Shown here: positions 12,127 to 23,084 of the stretch, piece after piece
Layout of the letters: the number at the start of each line of letters is the position of its first letter
How positions within the stretch are numbered: the first letter of the stretch is position 1
NCBI GenBank assembly: GCA_030435675.1
Contig: CM059622.1
Span: forward strand, 1,426,001 to 1,490,000
DNA length: 64,000 bases
Direction of reading: 5' to 3'
Origin: Steinernema hermaphroditum
Lineage: Eukaryota > Nematoda > Chromadorea > Rhabditida > Steinernematidae
Notes under the pieces: generated by a model
What the model saw: only the letters and a program-made list of their open reading frames with translations
Told to the model about the DNA's origin: nothing
Database searches by the model: none
Translations under genes and position numbers: made by a program

Positions 12127-12538
12127 TCAATGCTTTCCAGTTTGTTGTTGCTTTTTCTGTTGAGGCCGGGCGAATCCAACGTAGAAAAGCCTTAAATCAA
12201 TGACATCACTTTGTAAATCGTTTTATGATGTAGCTTACACTTGAGAAACGAGAGCCAGCCAGATGGCCAGATCGACGAACGAACCCTTGCTGCTGGAGTT
12301 CTGCCACTTTTCGGAATTCTCGGCAACGCTCTTGTCGACGTTTTGTATGTCGCGGAAGACGTGTTGAGTGGCGAGGAAAGGTGCCAAGGAGGTGTTCGGA
12401 CCGGCGAGGGAGAGCTGGTAGAAGCCGCTAAAAGGTGCGGATGGAAAAACAGTTATATGATGGTGGTTACCGTTGGAGAACGACCAAATTCACTCTGGGC
12501 TTGGCGGCGATGGAGAGGGCTTTGGCGAAGGTGGACAT
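12127..12538 (-). CDS. Small single-TM protein (106 aa), paralogue of the 10.2-10.8 kb gene
   Basis: Three exons on the reverse strand: 12538-12471, 12427-12239, 12190-12127, with intact frame and phase (CG|C, GT|G). The protein starts MSTFAKALSIAAKPRVNL, a basic amphipathic N-terminus that could be a mitochondrial presequence. A polar middle follows, then one hydrophobic helix (FVDLAIWLALVSQVLFYVGF) and a short basic Gln/Lys tail. The last intron ends in TTTAAG rather than TTTCAG. It shares the helix pattern, the PQ-KK motif and the last intron's position and phase with the gene at 10214-10779. Function unknown. Confidence 0.65.
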
Positions 12539-12646
12539 GCTGGTCGGAATGGAATGTCTGAAAGGATTCTTACAATTATCGGAAAACAAACGCGGCCAAG
12601 TAGCCTACAGTAAACACGGTAAGCACGCTAAATGGAGACACCAATA

Positions 12647-12835
12647 GCCCTGCGGGTGGCAAGATTGGCGGTCATAAAATCGTTCATTTTTACCCATCAA
12701 ACAAATGGATAACGTAGGGGTTCGGAACGCATAGTGGCAGTGAACCGGTCTCTTCCCAACTGCCTAAGTGGCTCATTGCGAACGCGTTTCGTTCGTAATC
12801 GGTCGGTGTGGGTTCAATGCGGCCCGCGGTCCTCT
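12647..12835 (+). repeat. tRNA-derived SINE-like repeat, copy 1
   Basis: Begins with ATAGCCCTGCGGG and continues GGCAAGATTGG. Its 3' part (12757-12833) is tRNA-like, with GTGGCTCATTGCGAAC and GGGTTCAATGC standing where pol III A and B boxes would be. A second copy lies at 15228-15465. The acceptor stem is missing, so it is not a working tRNA. Confidence 0.55.
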
Positions 12836-13904
12836 TTTTGTCCCCTAGGGAAAATGAAGCGTCGAGGGGAAGAACGTCATCGGTAAATGAGGACTTGGCA
12901 AAAAAAGCGAGGCCATGTAAAAATGAAGAGTCAGAATTAGAGATGTCGGAAGAAAGATAGCGATGCAACGCCACAAATTACGACGCCTCATTCTCAAAAG
13001 CCAATGCTTCATTCAGCTCGAAGCCGTGTAATCTCGAAACTCGAAAGCTCCTCGAATGATCGACTTTTACCGTTCCTCTGTTCACAGAAAAACACAGAAC
13101 ACAACGAAAAGACATACAGTGGAAATTACCTTTTGTTACACTAAGTTACCTAGTTGCTTGTGTAAATGTTGCACAAATTCGGGGTTTTATCCCGATTTCA
13201 TCCATCTTCGCGGTTTACCAGTTCACTCGATCACGGGGCTTTTGTAATCTCATGTCATTCGCTTTTATCTTTATATATGAAAGGATGCCCTTAATTCAGT
13301 ATATTCAGGATGTTTAAAAGCGGTAAAAAACAATCAAAAAGCAATACTTTCATCCATCATCTCGTCATTGATTCATGTAATTCATCTCAGTTGATAGTTG
13401 AGTAAGACAGTGGTCGGCGCTGCTAAGGACACATGTCAATCAGAATATCTAAAATGCCAATAGCTGGGAGAAGGAGGGGTGACCAAAGCGATGGGATTCA
13501 AAAAGATTCATGATTAATGTACTTTGTCATTCCATAAAAGGTTACAAATCTAACTTGAAAGAGAGTGAATGAATCGTTCAAAAGCTACAACCAAAAACAC
13601 GAAAATCGGAAGAAAAGCGATCGGCCGACGCGCTCTTTGAAACACTGAAGCGAAGCGTCCATCGTCCAGGCAGTGAGCACTCAGCGTAGCTGCTGTAAAC
13701 AGGTCTGCACAGCGAATGGTCGACGCGGGGAGCGCCCATCGCGCCGAACTACGTGCAGATGCACCGAAAAGCAAAGGTCACACGTGAGATTCCAAAGAGC
13801 GACGAAACGGTGTGACCGATCGGAAGGACGTTGGCGAAAGGGGCGAAATCGATTTGTGAAGATTTCGACGCTACAGGAACGACTTTTAAAACATCAACCG
13901 ATCA
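12836..13904. other. Intergenic
   Basis: No gene recognised. Upstream region of the secreted-protein gene that starts at 13905. Confidence 0.4.
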
Positions 13905-15115
13905 ATGTGGCGCGTTTTATTGTTGCTAAGAGCAGCGTTGGGTGAGTCAGCGCGTCGCTGAGCGGCAAAGGCGGCAATGGAGGGACGCACAGGCCACCCT
14001 CTCACTGACAAACAAAAGCGCTTTGACCAAAGAGAGGCAAGGGATGAAGATTATGTGTGCGTCTCGAATGGCGCAGTAGGAAATGTGGCTCGAGCCCTCT
14101 TGTTATAGTGGTCAGAATGGGGAATACAGAGGATATATTCGCCTGGAAGCCGCCGAATATGCTCTGAAACTCCGACGTCCGCGCCGCCAGCCGGACCGAA
14201 GAATGGATCAGAATGTGGAATACAGAGGTTGAATCCTCTGACGTTGAAAGCATTAAAACCAATTCCCTCCTTCTTCCATTTCTATTGATCAGTTCACTTT
14301 GAATGTTTGAGAAGATCAATGAAGATTATCCGAAAAGAGCTTTTCTTCGGTCTCGTTGCGTCGAAATTTGCCATCAACCTTCATTCCCTATGTGTTTAAC
14401 TGAATGAAGCGCGTTTCCAATGAGCCACAGTTCAGATGCGACCTCAGGCCATCTGTTTGTTCAGTTTGTGATGTTACTCTGCCTTGCTATTTGCTATTTA
14501 TATGAAAGAAAACATAACAATCTAAGGGCTATAGTGAATATGTAAATGCATGTAAACACAGCCGGCCTTGTTCATTGTTTATGGATTCAGGTGGTTACTG
14601 GCTTCTTAGCTAGTGGTTGAAACTGCGGCCCTCTGATGTTCCTTGCCTTGTAGGGTAGACGAAATCTGAGTAAAACACAAAAATTTGTATGCGATTCGGA
14701 ACGGCGAAAGGCTGAATGCGGTACCCTGTTGCCGTTAGCCGCCTCGGTCTTTATCTCGCAAACAATGGTTAACCGAAATCTCGTTCTTCGGTCAACTTCA
14801 GTCTTCAACAAGGCACTCATTGGTCTTGAGTTGGGAACTCTGGTCACCTTGCCCACTTTCCATGAATACTACGTCTTAGAATCACTGGAATACGGAATCC
14901 TCCGATTCTTCAAGTTCTGGCTGTTGGAGGGTCACCGAGAGTTCGCTGTACGACTTTTGCAAACCATAGACCGAGTCTACTCGTCAGGAAGTATTCGCGT
15001 TACCCCATTTTTGAAAAATGTAATTGACACCAACGGTTGGTACCAAAATGAATGGAAGGTGGAGGAAACGGATTTCAACATTTCCGGATATGACATGATT
15101 GAATGTTTCTGTTGA
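13905..15115 (+). CDS. Putative small secreted protein (116 aa)
   Basis: Two proposed exons, 13905-13941 and 14802-15115. Exon 1 encodes only a signal-peptide-like start, MWRVLLLLRAAL, ending at a GTGAGT donor in phase 1. Exon 2 starts after AACTTCAG and restores frame, giving about 103 residues rich in Phe, Leu and charged residues and ending in Cys-Phe-Cys. AATAAA follows near 15177. The 860 nt intron carries one copy of a 127 bp repeat that ends just before the acceptor. The exon pairing rests on matching phase and on the poly(A) signal; exon 2 is open by itself and better supported than exon 1. No known family recognised. Confidence 0.45.
14665..14791 (+). repeat. 127 bp dispersed repeat, copy 1
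   Basis: Runs from TGAGTAAAACACAAAAATTT to CTCGTTCTTCGG. About 92% identical by eye to 15846-15971. Lies in the intron of the gene above, just before its acceptor. Confidence 0.7.
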
Positions 15116-15227
15116 CGAACGAACGACAAACGATTGGACGTGGAATAGGAGTGTGGAGTACACCTCAGATAATTTCAATAAACCCGGCTGCGCGCGAATT
15201 CGCGCCCTCCAGGTACTAAAAGCCAAT

Positions 15228-15465
15228 TAGCCCATAGCCCTGCGGGCGGCAAGATTGGTGCTCATACTGAAGTTGTCCAAAAAACTGCAAAGCTAAGAAA
15301 TACGCTAAAAACGGCACAAAAACTGTAAAGAAACGCAAAACCTTGCGTCCCCAGAGATATGGTGGAAGTATAGCGCTACCATTTCAACTGCTTGTGTGGC
15401 TCATTGCGAACGTGCTTCGTTTGTAAGCGGGCGGTGCCGGGTTCGATTCCCCTCGGGGTCCTTAT
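15228..15465 (+). repeat. tRNA-derived SINE-like repeat, copy 2, with (CA)n tract
   Basis: Starts with the same ATAGCCCTGCGGG-GGCAAGATTGG head as copy 1 and ends in a tRNA-like block (15391-15462) with GTGGCTCATTGCGAAC and the B box GGTTCGATTCC. A (CA)n microsatellite follows at 15498-15533, perhaps the element's degenerate tail. Confidence 0.55.
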
Positions 15466-15845
15466 TTTGTGTGGGTGTTTTCCCCGTGCTCGCAGAAAAA
15501 CACACACACACACACACACACGCACACACACACAATCTGACCAACGGACCCGTCGGTTCTCCATTTATATATAAGGGATTTGCATAAGTAAATGTTGGAA
15601 ACTAAGTTTCCAAAACCGTCTCGCAGGGTCCGATCCTGAACTTTTATCTCTCTCCTAAATGACTCCTCCAGGTTTTATCGCTCTCCCAAAAAGGAAACAC
15701 GCAAAGACGACGCAAACGTCATGTGCAATTTTTGATCGCTCGTCTGAGATGGCACAGGAACAAAAAAGGGCAAAGAGAAAATGATGTTGTCCGTATCCCT
15801 AATGACTGATTGCAGGAGGAAGTGTTGCGCTTCGGGATTGTTTAT

Positions 15846-15971
15846 CTGAGTAAAACGCAGAAATTTGTGTGCGATTCGGAACGGCGAAAGGCTGAATACG
15901 GTACCCTGTTGCCGTTAGCCGCCTCGTCTTTATTTCGCAAACAATGGTTGACCGAAATCTTGTTCTTCGGC
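15846..15971 (+). repeat. 127 bp dispersed repeat, copy 2
   Basis: Direct repeat of 14665-14791, 1.18 kb away in the same orientation. No terminal repeat or target duplication was apparent. The surrounding 15116-16240 holds no gene I can support. Confidence 0.7.
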
Positions 15972-16086
15972 CCTTTTTGTAAGGCGGAGTAAAACATGGC
16001 TAGCATTCATAACTGGAGTTCGGATACGATTGAGTGCGAGGAGAAAAAATCAAATCTAAATATGTTGGAGAGGAGAGAAGAAAAAA

Positions 16087-16158
16087 TGTGGGCCGGGAGA
16101 GGAGTCGAACCCGGACCCCAAAAACGTCAGCCAAGGTACTATCCAGCTCGGCCACACA
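16087..16158 (-). repeat. tRNA-like sequence (probable pseudogene or SINE head)
   Basis: On the reverse strand it reads TGGCCGAGCTGG (A-box-like) and GGGTTCGACTCC (B-box-like), but the acceptor and anticodon stems do not pair well. I therefore call it tRNA-derived rather than a tRNA gene. Confidence 0.4.
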
Positions 16159-16240
16159 CGCGTTTCTCACATCTCATGCGATGCATTAATCCCAAAAATT
16201 ACATTAATTTATCATAGACTCACGTCTCTGTCACTCAAAA

Positions 16241-17352
16241 ATGCTTCGCATAGGTAAGTACTTCAATCATGTGAAGCGAAGTTATGGCGCGGTCTCCGCT
16301 GTCACTGGTCCCTGTTGGAGAAGAACATTCTCGACAAAAAGCTACTGTGAAACAGCACGATTCTTTGCGCAAAAACGACAGGTATGGTAATGGTTATATG
16401 CTTGTGATTGATAGAATTTAAGGAGAGATGCAGTAGAATATACACTGGACACTTCCAAAAGCAGGAAGACGATCACGCGTTCAACTTCATGATCGCCGGA
16501 AATCTCACAGTCATCGCCTTATTCCTGGCTGTTTCACTGTAAGTGGCCGGAAGTAGATTTTTAATAACAAAAGCTGTTATAGGACTGTCCATCACCGGAT
16601 GATGCAGTTTCGGCATCGAAGCTCTCAAAGGACACTGTAGATATGAGTAGACAGACAATCAGCTCAGAATAAATTATCGTACAAAATCCCCTATATACCA
16701 CCACTACAGGGTGACAGGAAAGTTCTGTGAAATGAAAAACAGGCTGTTTATAACAGACAACGCATTCAAATCGGGAAACTAACCTTATGCACGCCAAATT
16801 GCATACAAATAGCCCGAATATCACTCGAAATGGTCATCTTTGGCTGCAAAAGCTTTTTAAAACTAGACCGAGGCACGCAGATTTTTTGTCGGGCCAGTTT
16901 TCGGATCGCTGAAGTTCTCGCGGTCTTCTATCTTCCGTTTTTGGGACGGTACTTGATCCCGCCAGTCTCCTATAATCGATTTCGCACTAGTCTGACGGCA
17001 CACCGAGGCACTTTTAGGTCCTTGCAGATGTCAAGGTTTAACTTCCCAGCACAATGCAGTTCGATGATCGCAGAACGCAGTATTTCGGAGCCCAATTTTG
17101 TTTTGAATCAGTCTTTATAGAAGTGAATAAGATAAGAAAATACCCGGCGACACGTACACCATCTGGAAACATGACTGGTAAAAAATTTAACAGAACTTTC
17201 TTGTCACTCTGTATGCCCCTGAGAATGTTAAGCCTTCATAGTCTCTTAAGTGATTTGTAGCCTATTTTGTGAATACGATTTTTGCCTACAGCTCAGAGGT
17301 CCGTGCTGATGGCTCACCCGCTGTGATCGGACAATTCCAGTTCGGGCACTAG
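16241..17352 (+). CDS. Small putative mitochondrial membrane protein (105 aa)
   Basis: Three exons, 16241-16381, 16423-16538 and 17292-17352, with matching phases. The first 47 residues start MLRIGKYFNHVKRSYGAVSA and are rich in Arg, Ser and Tyr with almost no acid, like a mitochondrial presequence. After an acidic patch comes one membrane helix (MIAGNLTVIALFLAVSL) and a short C-terminus ending FQFGH. The second intron (753 nt) contains a mariner relic, which explains its size. The family is not recognised; small respiratory-chain or inner-membrane assembly subunits look like this. The last exon is the least certain. Confidence 0.5.
16707..17211 (-). mobile_element. Degenerate mariner/Tc1-type element
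   Basis: About 505 bp, bounded by inverted repeats CAGGGTGACAGGAAAGTTCT (left) and the reverse complement of AGAACTTTCTTGTCACTCTG (right), flanked by TA on both sides. The reverse strand encodes a decayed N-terminal helix-turn-helix transposase segment with stops (AIIELHCAGKLNLDICKDLK, then TARTSAIRKLARQKI). The catalytic DDE/D part is absent, so it is non-autonomous. Confidence 0.8.
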
Positions 17353-18538
17353 TTCGAACGATGCTAACCAGTCGAGTACCTGTTTATACTAACGAATTAA
17401 TCTGGCACTACGTCCAAAACTATCTCTATCAGTTTCGCCTTCGTCTGTCGGTGCTGATGAGATCATGGAAGGAAGTACTACCCTTAGGGGATCTACCTTT
17501 TGTTATTCCCGCGTAACACACACAACAATATTACGGACTAATAGCACGTCGTTCAAATTTCAATTTTTTTCAAATCATCTACCCCCCTCCCCCGCTCGAC
17601 AATTGGAAACATAAGATTCAAGGAGGATTAGAACCCTGCGCCGTAGCAAAACCGCGATTGCGGGTTGACCGTCAGACAGTAAATTGTCCGCGGGTGGGCC
17701 AAGAACGCAATATCAACTTGCGGGACCCTTACGTTTTGTTCGGCAGTGAATTCTGAACATTTGAAGCCCATTCGCAAAAACTTGGCAGTTCTGAAATTTC
17801 TGGAGAGACCGGGTTTATGTATAGTCAGACCAACCGAGCGTACGCTGTAAATTCGTCCCGGAGAGTGCCGGATCACAGAAATCAGTTTATTTTTGTTTTG
17901 TTCGCCGTTCTCTGATCTACAACATAGGCCGTTCTCTCAAAAACTCGAAATTGAAAAGTTTCGATGAGGAGCCCCGAACCTTTGACCTTCTGCACCTCGA
18001 TCCGCCGCGTCAGAAACGGTCGACCGTAATGCAATAAATCGTCCGCAAGTGGGCCACGAACGCGAAATCAGCATTCGTCAGGGTTCACAGTCGCAGCCTT
18101 CGCGAACCAACACGAAAATGAAACACTTTCCTGTTGCGAGCCCGTGTCCTTTTGTGACCTAATTTCCTACCTCCTTCCCGGCTTTTTCAAACATTCAAGA
18201 GCCTTCCGATTCTTTACTCTTTATTCTACAACAAAGCTACAATAAAAAACTACAATAACAAAAAGAAGTGCGTCAGCGCTTGCCGACTTACCTAAATCCC
18301 AAAAGTATTAGGTGTTATAAGATGAGTTACTACAATTACCAATCGCAGATGTTCAGAATTGCATCCATTACTCCTATTGGTGGCGTCGCCGAGCAGCAGT
18401 TGGGCTCAGTTCGGAATCGTGCATCCGCATAAGCCACGTTCAGTCTTCTGAAAAAGTCAGATGTAATCTCATAAACTTGGTGAGAGAACTCGCCTTAGCA
18501 CATCGACCATCTTCTGTAAAGCATCGACGGTGTCCTTT
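17353..18538. other. Intergenic with an imperfect direct repeat
   Basis: About 17655-17735 and about 18010-18090 share the words AAATTGTCCGC/AAATCGTCCGC and GTGGGCCA-GAACGC. No gene recognised. Confidence 0.4.
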
Positions 18539-18881
18539 CTAACTGATCGCTCGAAACTGAGTACGATCGTCGCGTTTCGACGATTCGATGTCGAGACGAA
18601 AGAGCATTACTGTAAAGTAAAGCTCACGCAGATCGTGAAGCTCAATCCTCTCGAAGCGCATGAATCCGCGTTCCTAGTTAAGTAAACGAAATTCCAACTA
18701 AATATCAAGATGATCTTACCAGATAGGCTTTCCCTTTTCCATCGCAAATTTTTTCAATTGCCTCGACCACTTCGCTGTCCTTGTGGATTCCCCATGTAAT
18801 CGCCGCGGTTCCACCGATGGTCAGCGAGTAGAGAACTACAACAGTTGTGAAGAAATGCAAATCCACATGAGGAAAATTCAT
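18539..18881 (-). CDS. Small hydrophobic protein, IGG/ITWG family (98 aa)
   Basis: Two exons, 18881-18720 and 18673-18539, joined in phase 0 by a GTAAG donor and a CTAG acceptor. Exon 1 starts MNFPHVDLHFF, then has a glycine-rich hydrophobic helix (VLYSLTIGGTAAITWGI) and the signature DSEVVEAIEKICDGKGKAYL. The same arrangement (IGG, then ITWG, DSD/E, E-x-C-x-G) is found at 37388-37756, 38498-38818 and 45269-45650, so this is one of four local family members. It lacks the signal peptide and the dibasic site of the 38.5 kb member. In exon 2 another frame resembles the C-terminal exon of the 45 kb copy, so this copy may also carry a frame lesion. Function unknown. Confidence 0.5.
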
Positions 18882-19524
18882 TTTTGCATAGAGCCAAACG
18901 CGTGGCCGCTCACTCTTATTGACTTTAGAGAACCAATTGACAAAGTAGTATTGGTAGCTGTGCTCATTTTCCAGCATAGTGGGCTATCCACTAATTTCAG
19001 CGAAGTTTCCGTTTAGCGAAGGTATGTATTCATGCAGATAGAAATGTTATTCTATGGTTGGCATTTGAGTCAAAAAAACGCCGAATCATCCAGCCAACTC
19101 GACTTTAAGTGCCAACCCTATGTTATTCCATCTCGATCTCGAAACTCGATGAAATTTAGAGCGAGAAACATCTCTGCATACAGCCTGTGTTCAAAATTTA
19201 TAATCACGTTTAATAACCGAGTTGGAGCTGTGCTAATCGAGACCGGTCGGTTTCTTTCAATTTTCATTTCAGCTTTTCGTTTTCCGATCGGTCTCACCTT
19301 AGGGTACTCACAGAAATAACCTTTCGTACTTCTGTCTAAATGCAACTTTTTGGTGAGCTCTTTACATTTGGTGTGTCGAGCGGTGTTTCTGGATGACGAC
19401 GCCAATTGTCAAAAGATTCTGAACCAAGACCGGTCTCACCTTTGGATGCTTACGAAAACGACATTCCAGACTTCTGTCTAGATATAAACCCTTTTATAAA
19501 CCACCCCGTACAATAAGCATACTA
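18882..19524. other. Intergenic with short dispersed repeats
   Basis: A short inverted element at about 19056-19122 has GGTTGGCA and TGCCAACC ends. Mariner-MITE fragments lie at about 19230-19300 and 19425-19505 (GACCGGTC, CAGACTTCTGTCTAGA). Confidence 0.4.
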
Positions 19525-20947
19525 CAGTGCGTCCAGTAATGATACGTCCACCTCTTTTTTCTCGCATATCTCGCGATTAACGAACTTTGACAAACTGTAA
19601 CATCCACCATTTGAAAGAGCAGCCAAAATAACGGTACTTAGCATAGAACGTTCGGAGTTCGGTGTTGGAGGTTGGTGAAAAAAATATGGTTTTTTTAAAA
19701 ATAGGCCCAGATTGCTGTCCAGAAATGATACGTCCACCCAACGAATAATTCGCTGTTTTCTGTTTTTTGCGTTCGTTTTGCTTCAGGTTCACTGTTATTC
19801 ATAATTCTACGGCGTTCCAGGGTTGTTTTGTGAGTGGTGGGCCGCGACCCGTGCTCAAAAGATGTCGTAAAAGGCCATATTGTAGTCCTCCATGCCGAAT
19901 ACCTATCTAGCCGTCAAACTGCGTAAATTTTCTTCGCAAACAGCTTCCAAACCACGCAAAACACCGTTATCTGCGTCGAGAATTGCATAAGTGCACAAGT
20001 GAGATCATTTAAGCGTTTATGGGCATCACTTGCCCTTCAAAACTTAGAACCCCAACTTGACCTGTTTTCTTGCCCGGGTCCTGGAACGATCCGGAATACG
20101 GTATTTTCGGCTTTTTTCATCACCACCACGTCTTAGAGCGTATGCGAAAACCCTCCATATGTTTTATTCCATGAAAAATGATGTATCTTTCAACGTATTT
20201 CACGATATGCCACGTACCATGGAATTTACAATGGAAAAAGGCAGTTTTTCATGGGATTTTTCAAGATCCACAAATATTTTGAAAAGTACTCCATTTTGCA
20301 AGGAATAAAACATATGGAGGGTTTTCGCATACGCTCTAAAACGTGATAGCGATGAAAAAAGCCGAAAATACCGTATTCCGGATCGTTCCAGGACCCGGGC
20401 AAGAAAACAGGTCAAGTTGGGGTTCTAAGTTTTGAAGGGCAAGTGATGCCCATAAACGCTTAAATGATCTCACTTGTGCACTTATGCAATTCTCGACGCA
20501 GATAACGGTGTTTTGCGTGGTTTGGAAGCTGTTTGCGAAGAAAATTTACGCAGTTTGACGGCTAGATAGGTATTCGGCATGGAGGACTACAATATGGCCT
20601 TTTACGACATCTTTTGAGCACGGGTCGCGGCCCACCACTCACAAAACAACCCTGGAACGCCGTAGAATTATGAATAACAGTGAACCTGAAGCAAAACGAA
20701 CGCAAAAAACAGAAAACAGCGAATTATTCGTTGGGTGGACGTATCATTTCTGGACAGCAATCTGGGCCTATTTTTAAAAAAACCATATTTTTTTCACCAA
20801 CCTCCAACACCGAACTCCGAACGTTCTATGCTAAGTACCGTTATTTTGGCTGCTCTTTCAAATGGTGGATGTTACAGTTTGTCAAAGTTCGTTAATCGCG
20901 AGATATGCGAGAAAAAAGAGGTGGACGTATCATTACTGGACGCACTG
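19525..20947. mobile_element. 1.42 kb foldback element with 646 bp inverted arms
   Basis: Left arm 19525-20170 and right arm 20302-20947 are near-perfect reverse complements (only a few mismatches near 20125 by eye), around a 131 bp centre. The ends are CAGTGCGTCCAGTAATGATA, flanked by TA within the palindromic context CATAC-TA-GTATG. CAGTG ends with a TA target are typical of Tc1/mariner elements. The arms encode nothing I recognise; mirrored open frames are symmetric artefacts. The arms' near-identity implies a recent origin or ongoing correction. Confidence 0.9.
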
Positions 20948-21010
20948 TAGTATGTATATTTTGCAGGTTGTCAAAACCGTCCATGCACACACACACACGG
21001 TGCAAGGCCG

Positions 21011-21751
21011 GAGAAGGTGGAGGCCTGTAAAATCACGACATCCATTAGGAGAAAAGCACCTCGGAACCGTGAGGCGCCTGCAGCCTTGATTACCGCCTCT
21101 CTCCAAAATATTCCTGTAGCCGTCCAGGGGTCGCTCCCGCAAATTAAGGCAATGAAAAAATGCATCCAGCGTGCTAGAGGCCAGGGAAAGAAAGGACCTT
21201 CCGTCCCACAAGGATTGAACTTTGAAATTCCCGAGCGCTACAAGAACTACGATGCTGCTGGAACAGAGCCGTTCTTGCTGGCCGACAGCTACGACGAGGA
21301 CCTGGACTATGACTCTCGTGTTCTGCTCTTTGGCCGGCAAAGGAACATGGAATCGCCCGGCGAACTAACTCAAATATAAGGACCTTCCGTCCCAGCCTCC
21401 CAGCCCTCTTCCCTATTGAGATGTAGTCTGTCTACGCACGGACAAAGGACGGAACGGACCGAACTAACAATTACTCCGAGGCGGCGCACAGGCGCATCCA
21501 GGCAGAGTTCCAGATGCAACACCCCACAGTATGGAAGTTCATTGACGCCCTCCGGCAGGTGCAGGCGAGCCGCGATACCGCTTATGAGGCAATGGTACGG
21601 GGTGATCCACCACCAAAGAAGCGAAAGCATCTATCAGCTGATAGATGAGCGCCTCCTGCGGATCATCACAAACTTCGATGAATCTGAGCCTGATGGCAAC
21701 ATCGAAGAGTTCCTACGGGGCTGCGCTCATAACTTCCAAATGGACCCGTAA
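21011..21751 (+). pseudogene. Broken MULE (FLYWCH-associated type) transposase
   Basis: Two blocks in different frames. 21011-21379 encodes VEACKITTSIRRKAPRN, the run IPVAVQGSLPQIKAMKKCIQ and IPERYKNY, matching the segment that joins the FLYWCH finger to the MULE transposase domain. 21460-21751 encodes NNYSEAAHRR and HPTVWKFIDALRQVQASRDT, then PPPKKRK and a Leu-rich end, the usual C-terminus. The catalytic core between them is deleted. A one-base insertion after the KRK codons (about 21629) shifts frame relative to the intact C-terminus at 39061-39230. GCGACGAAACGGCC near 21834 matches the terminal repeats of the 38.4-39.5 kb MULE. Confidence 0.8.
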
Positions 21752-21893
21752 CAATGTCTTTCTTAACATTTACCCCTGTTAATAAATGTTGAATGTTTTT
21801 TTGACTTCCATCCTTTTTCGATTTTGATCACCGCGACGAAACGGCCCCGCCGCAAAACGTCCTGCTCCGGTGAATACAGGGTGGAAGTCTATA

Positions 21894-21966
21894 GGGCCGG
21901 TCATAGTTGCGGAAACAGTTTCCGGAAACTGTTTCCGGAAACCGTTTCCGGAACTATGACCGGCCC
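21894..21966. repeat. 73 bp palindromic micro-element
   Basis: Ends GGGCCGGTCATAGTT and AACTATGACCGGCCC are exact reverse complements. The interior is a run of the palindrome GGAAACNGTTTCC. It could fold into one hairpin. Looks like an internally deleted MITE. Confidence 0.7.
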
Positions 21967-22735
21967 TTAACAGAAACCATTCAGAGGTTCAGACCGGTGA
22001 GACCGGTCGGTTTTTTTTGTATTTTTCACTTCTCTTTTTTATTTTCCGACCGGTCCCACGCTTGGATGTTAAAAGAAATGAAAACATTCCAGACTTCTCT
22101 CTAGATGACTTTTTTGGTCAACCCTGCATAACAGGCAATTAGTGGAAGGTTGACGCTCACCAACAGGATGCGACAGAGAAACTGCAACATCTTTGATTCG
22201 TTCATTTAAGTTGATTTACGAGAGCACCTTCGGCCCACAGGGGAAACACCATTATTTAATAACTCATATTTAACGACACATTGCGGCGCAGAATGGATAT
22301 TTTGAAAAAACTTACATTTCATACGAATAGAAGCTCAGGAAAATGTCGACTTTAAAGGTGAGATTATGATCTGAAAGCGAAAGGACGGTATGAGACCGAG
22401 TTTAGAGAAAGACAAATCGTCGATCAACGCCTCTAAAGAACGCGATTCTCAATCGACTTCCAACAAGTGTTGGACACGCAGAACTGAACGAATATTCCGT
22501 TTTGGAGCGTTTAATGAAAGAGCCAATTCGCGACGACCACCCGCAACGACCGACTGTCGCTGATAGACAGCGACTGGTGTTCACTGCACTAACCATTTGC
22601 CACCAAGACCAAGGTACAAAGTACGAGGAGCAGTCAGTGAAGGCAAACGATAATCGAGCAATAGACGATCAACCAATGGCTTGATCGACTTTCTTCTTTA
22701 AATATAGGCATCTGATCAGATGTCAGATGGTCTGT
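21967..22735. other. Intergenic
   Basis: Contains a mariner-MITE fragment (about 22000-22125). No gene recognised. Confidence 0.4.
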
Positions 22736-23084
22736 CGGCTCTATTAGGGAGAAGTGACCAAAATGGTATTTATCTTGACAAAACTGTATTTATCTTGACA
22801 AAACTGTATTTATCTTGACAAAACCGTATTTATCTTGACAAAACCGACCAAAATTGACAAAACCGTATCTATCTTGACAAAACCGGCCAAAATTGACAAA
22901 ATCGACCAAAATTGACAGAATGGTATTTAGATTGACAAAACCGTATTTATCTTGACAAAACCGACCAAAATTGACAAAATCGACCAAAATTGACAGAATG
23001 GTATTTATCTTGACAAAAGTATTTTTTAATTGACAAAACTGAATTTATCTTGACACAACCAATTTTCACTGACAAAATTATAAA

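Noticed and set aside
15498..15533. (CA)n tract as a feature of special interest
   Set aside because: An ordinary dinucleotide microsatellite next to a SINE-like repeat.
16087..16158. Functional tRNA on the reverse strand
   Set aside because: A and B boxes are present, but the acceptor and anticodon stems do not pair, so it is kept only as a tRNA-derived repeat.
19577..20950. Mirrored open frames (for example MTCFLARVLERSGIRYFR at 20057 and 20415)
   Set aside because: They are the same arm sequence read twice in the foldback element; no domain, no start context, no splice support.
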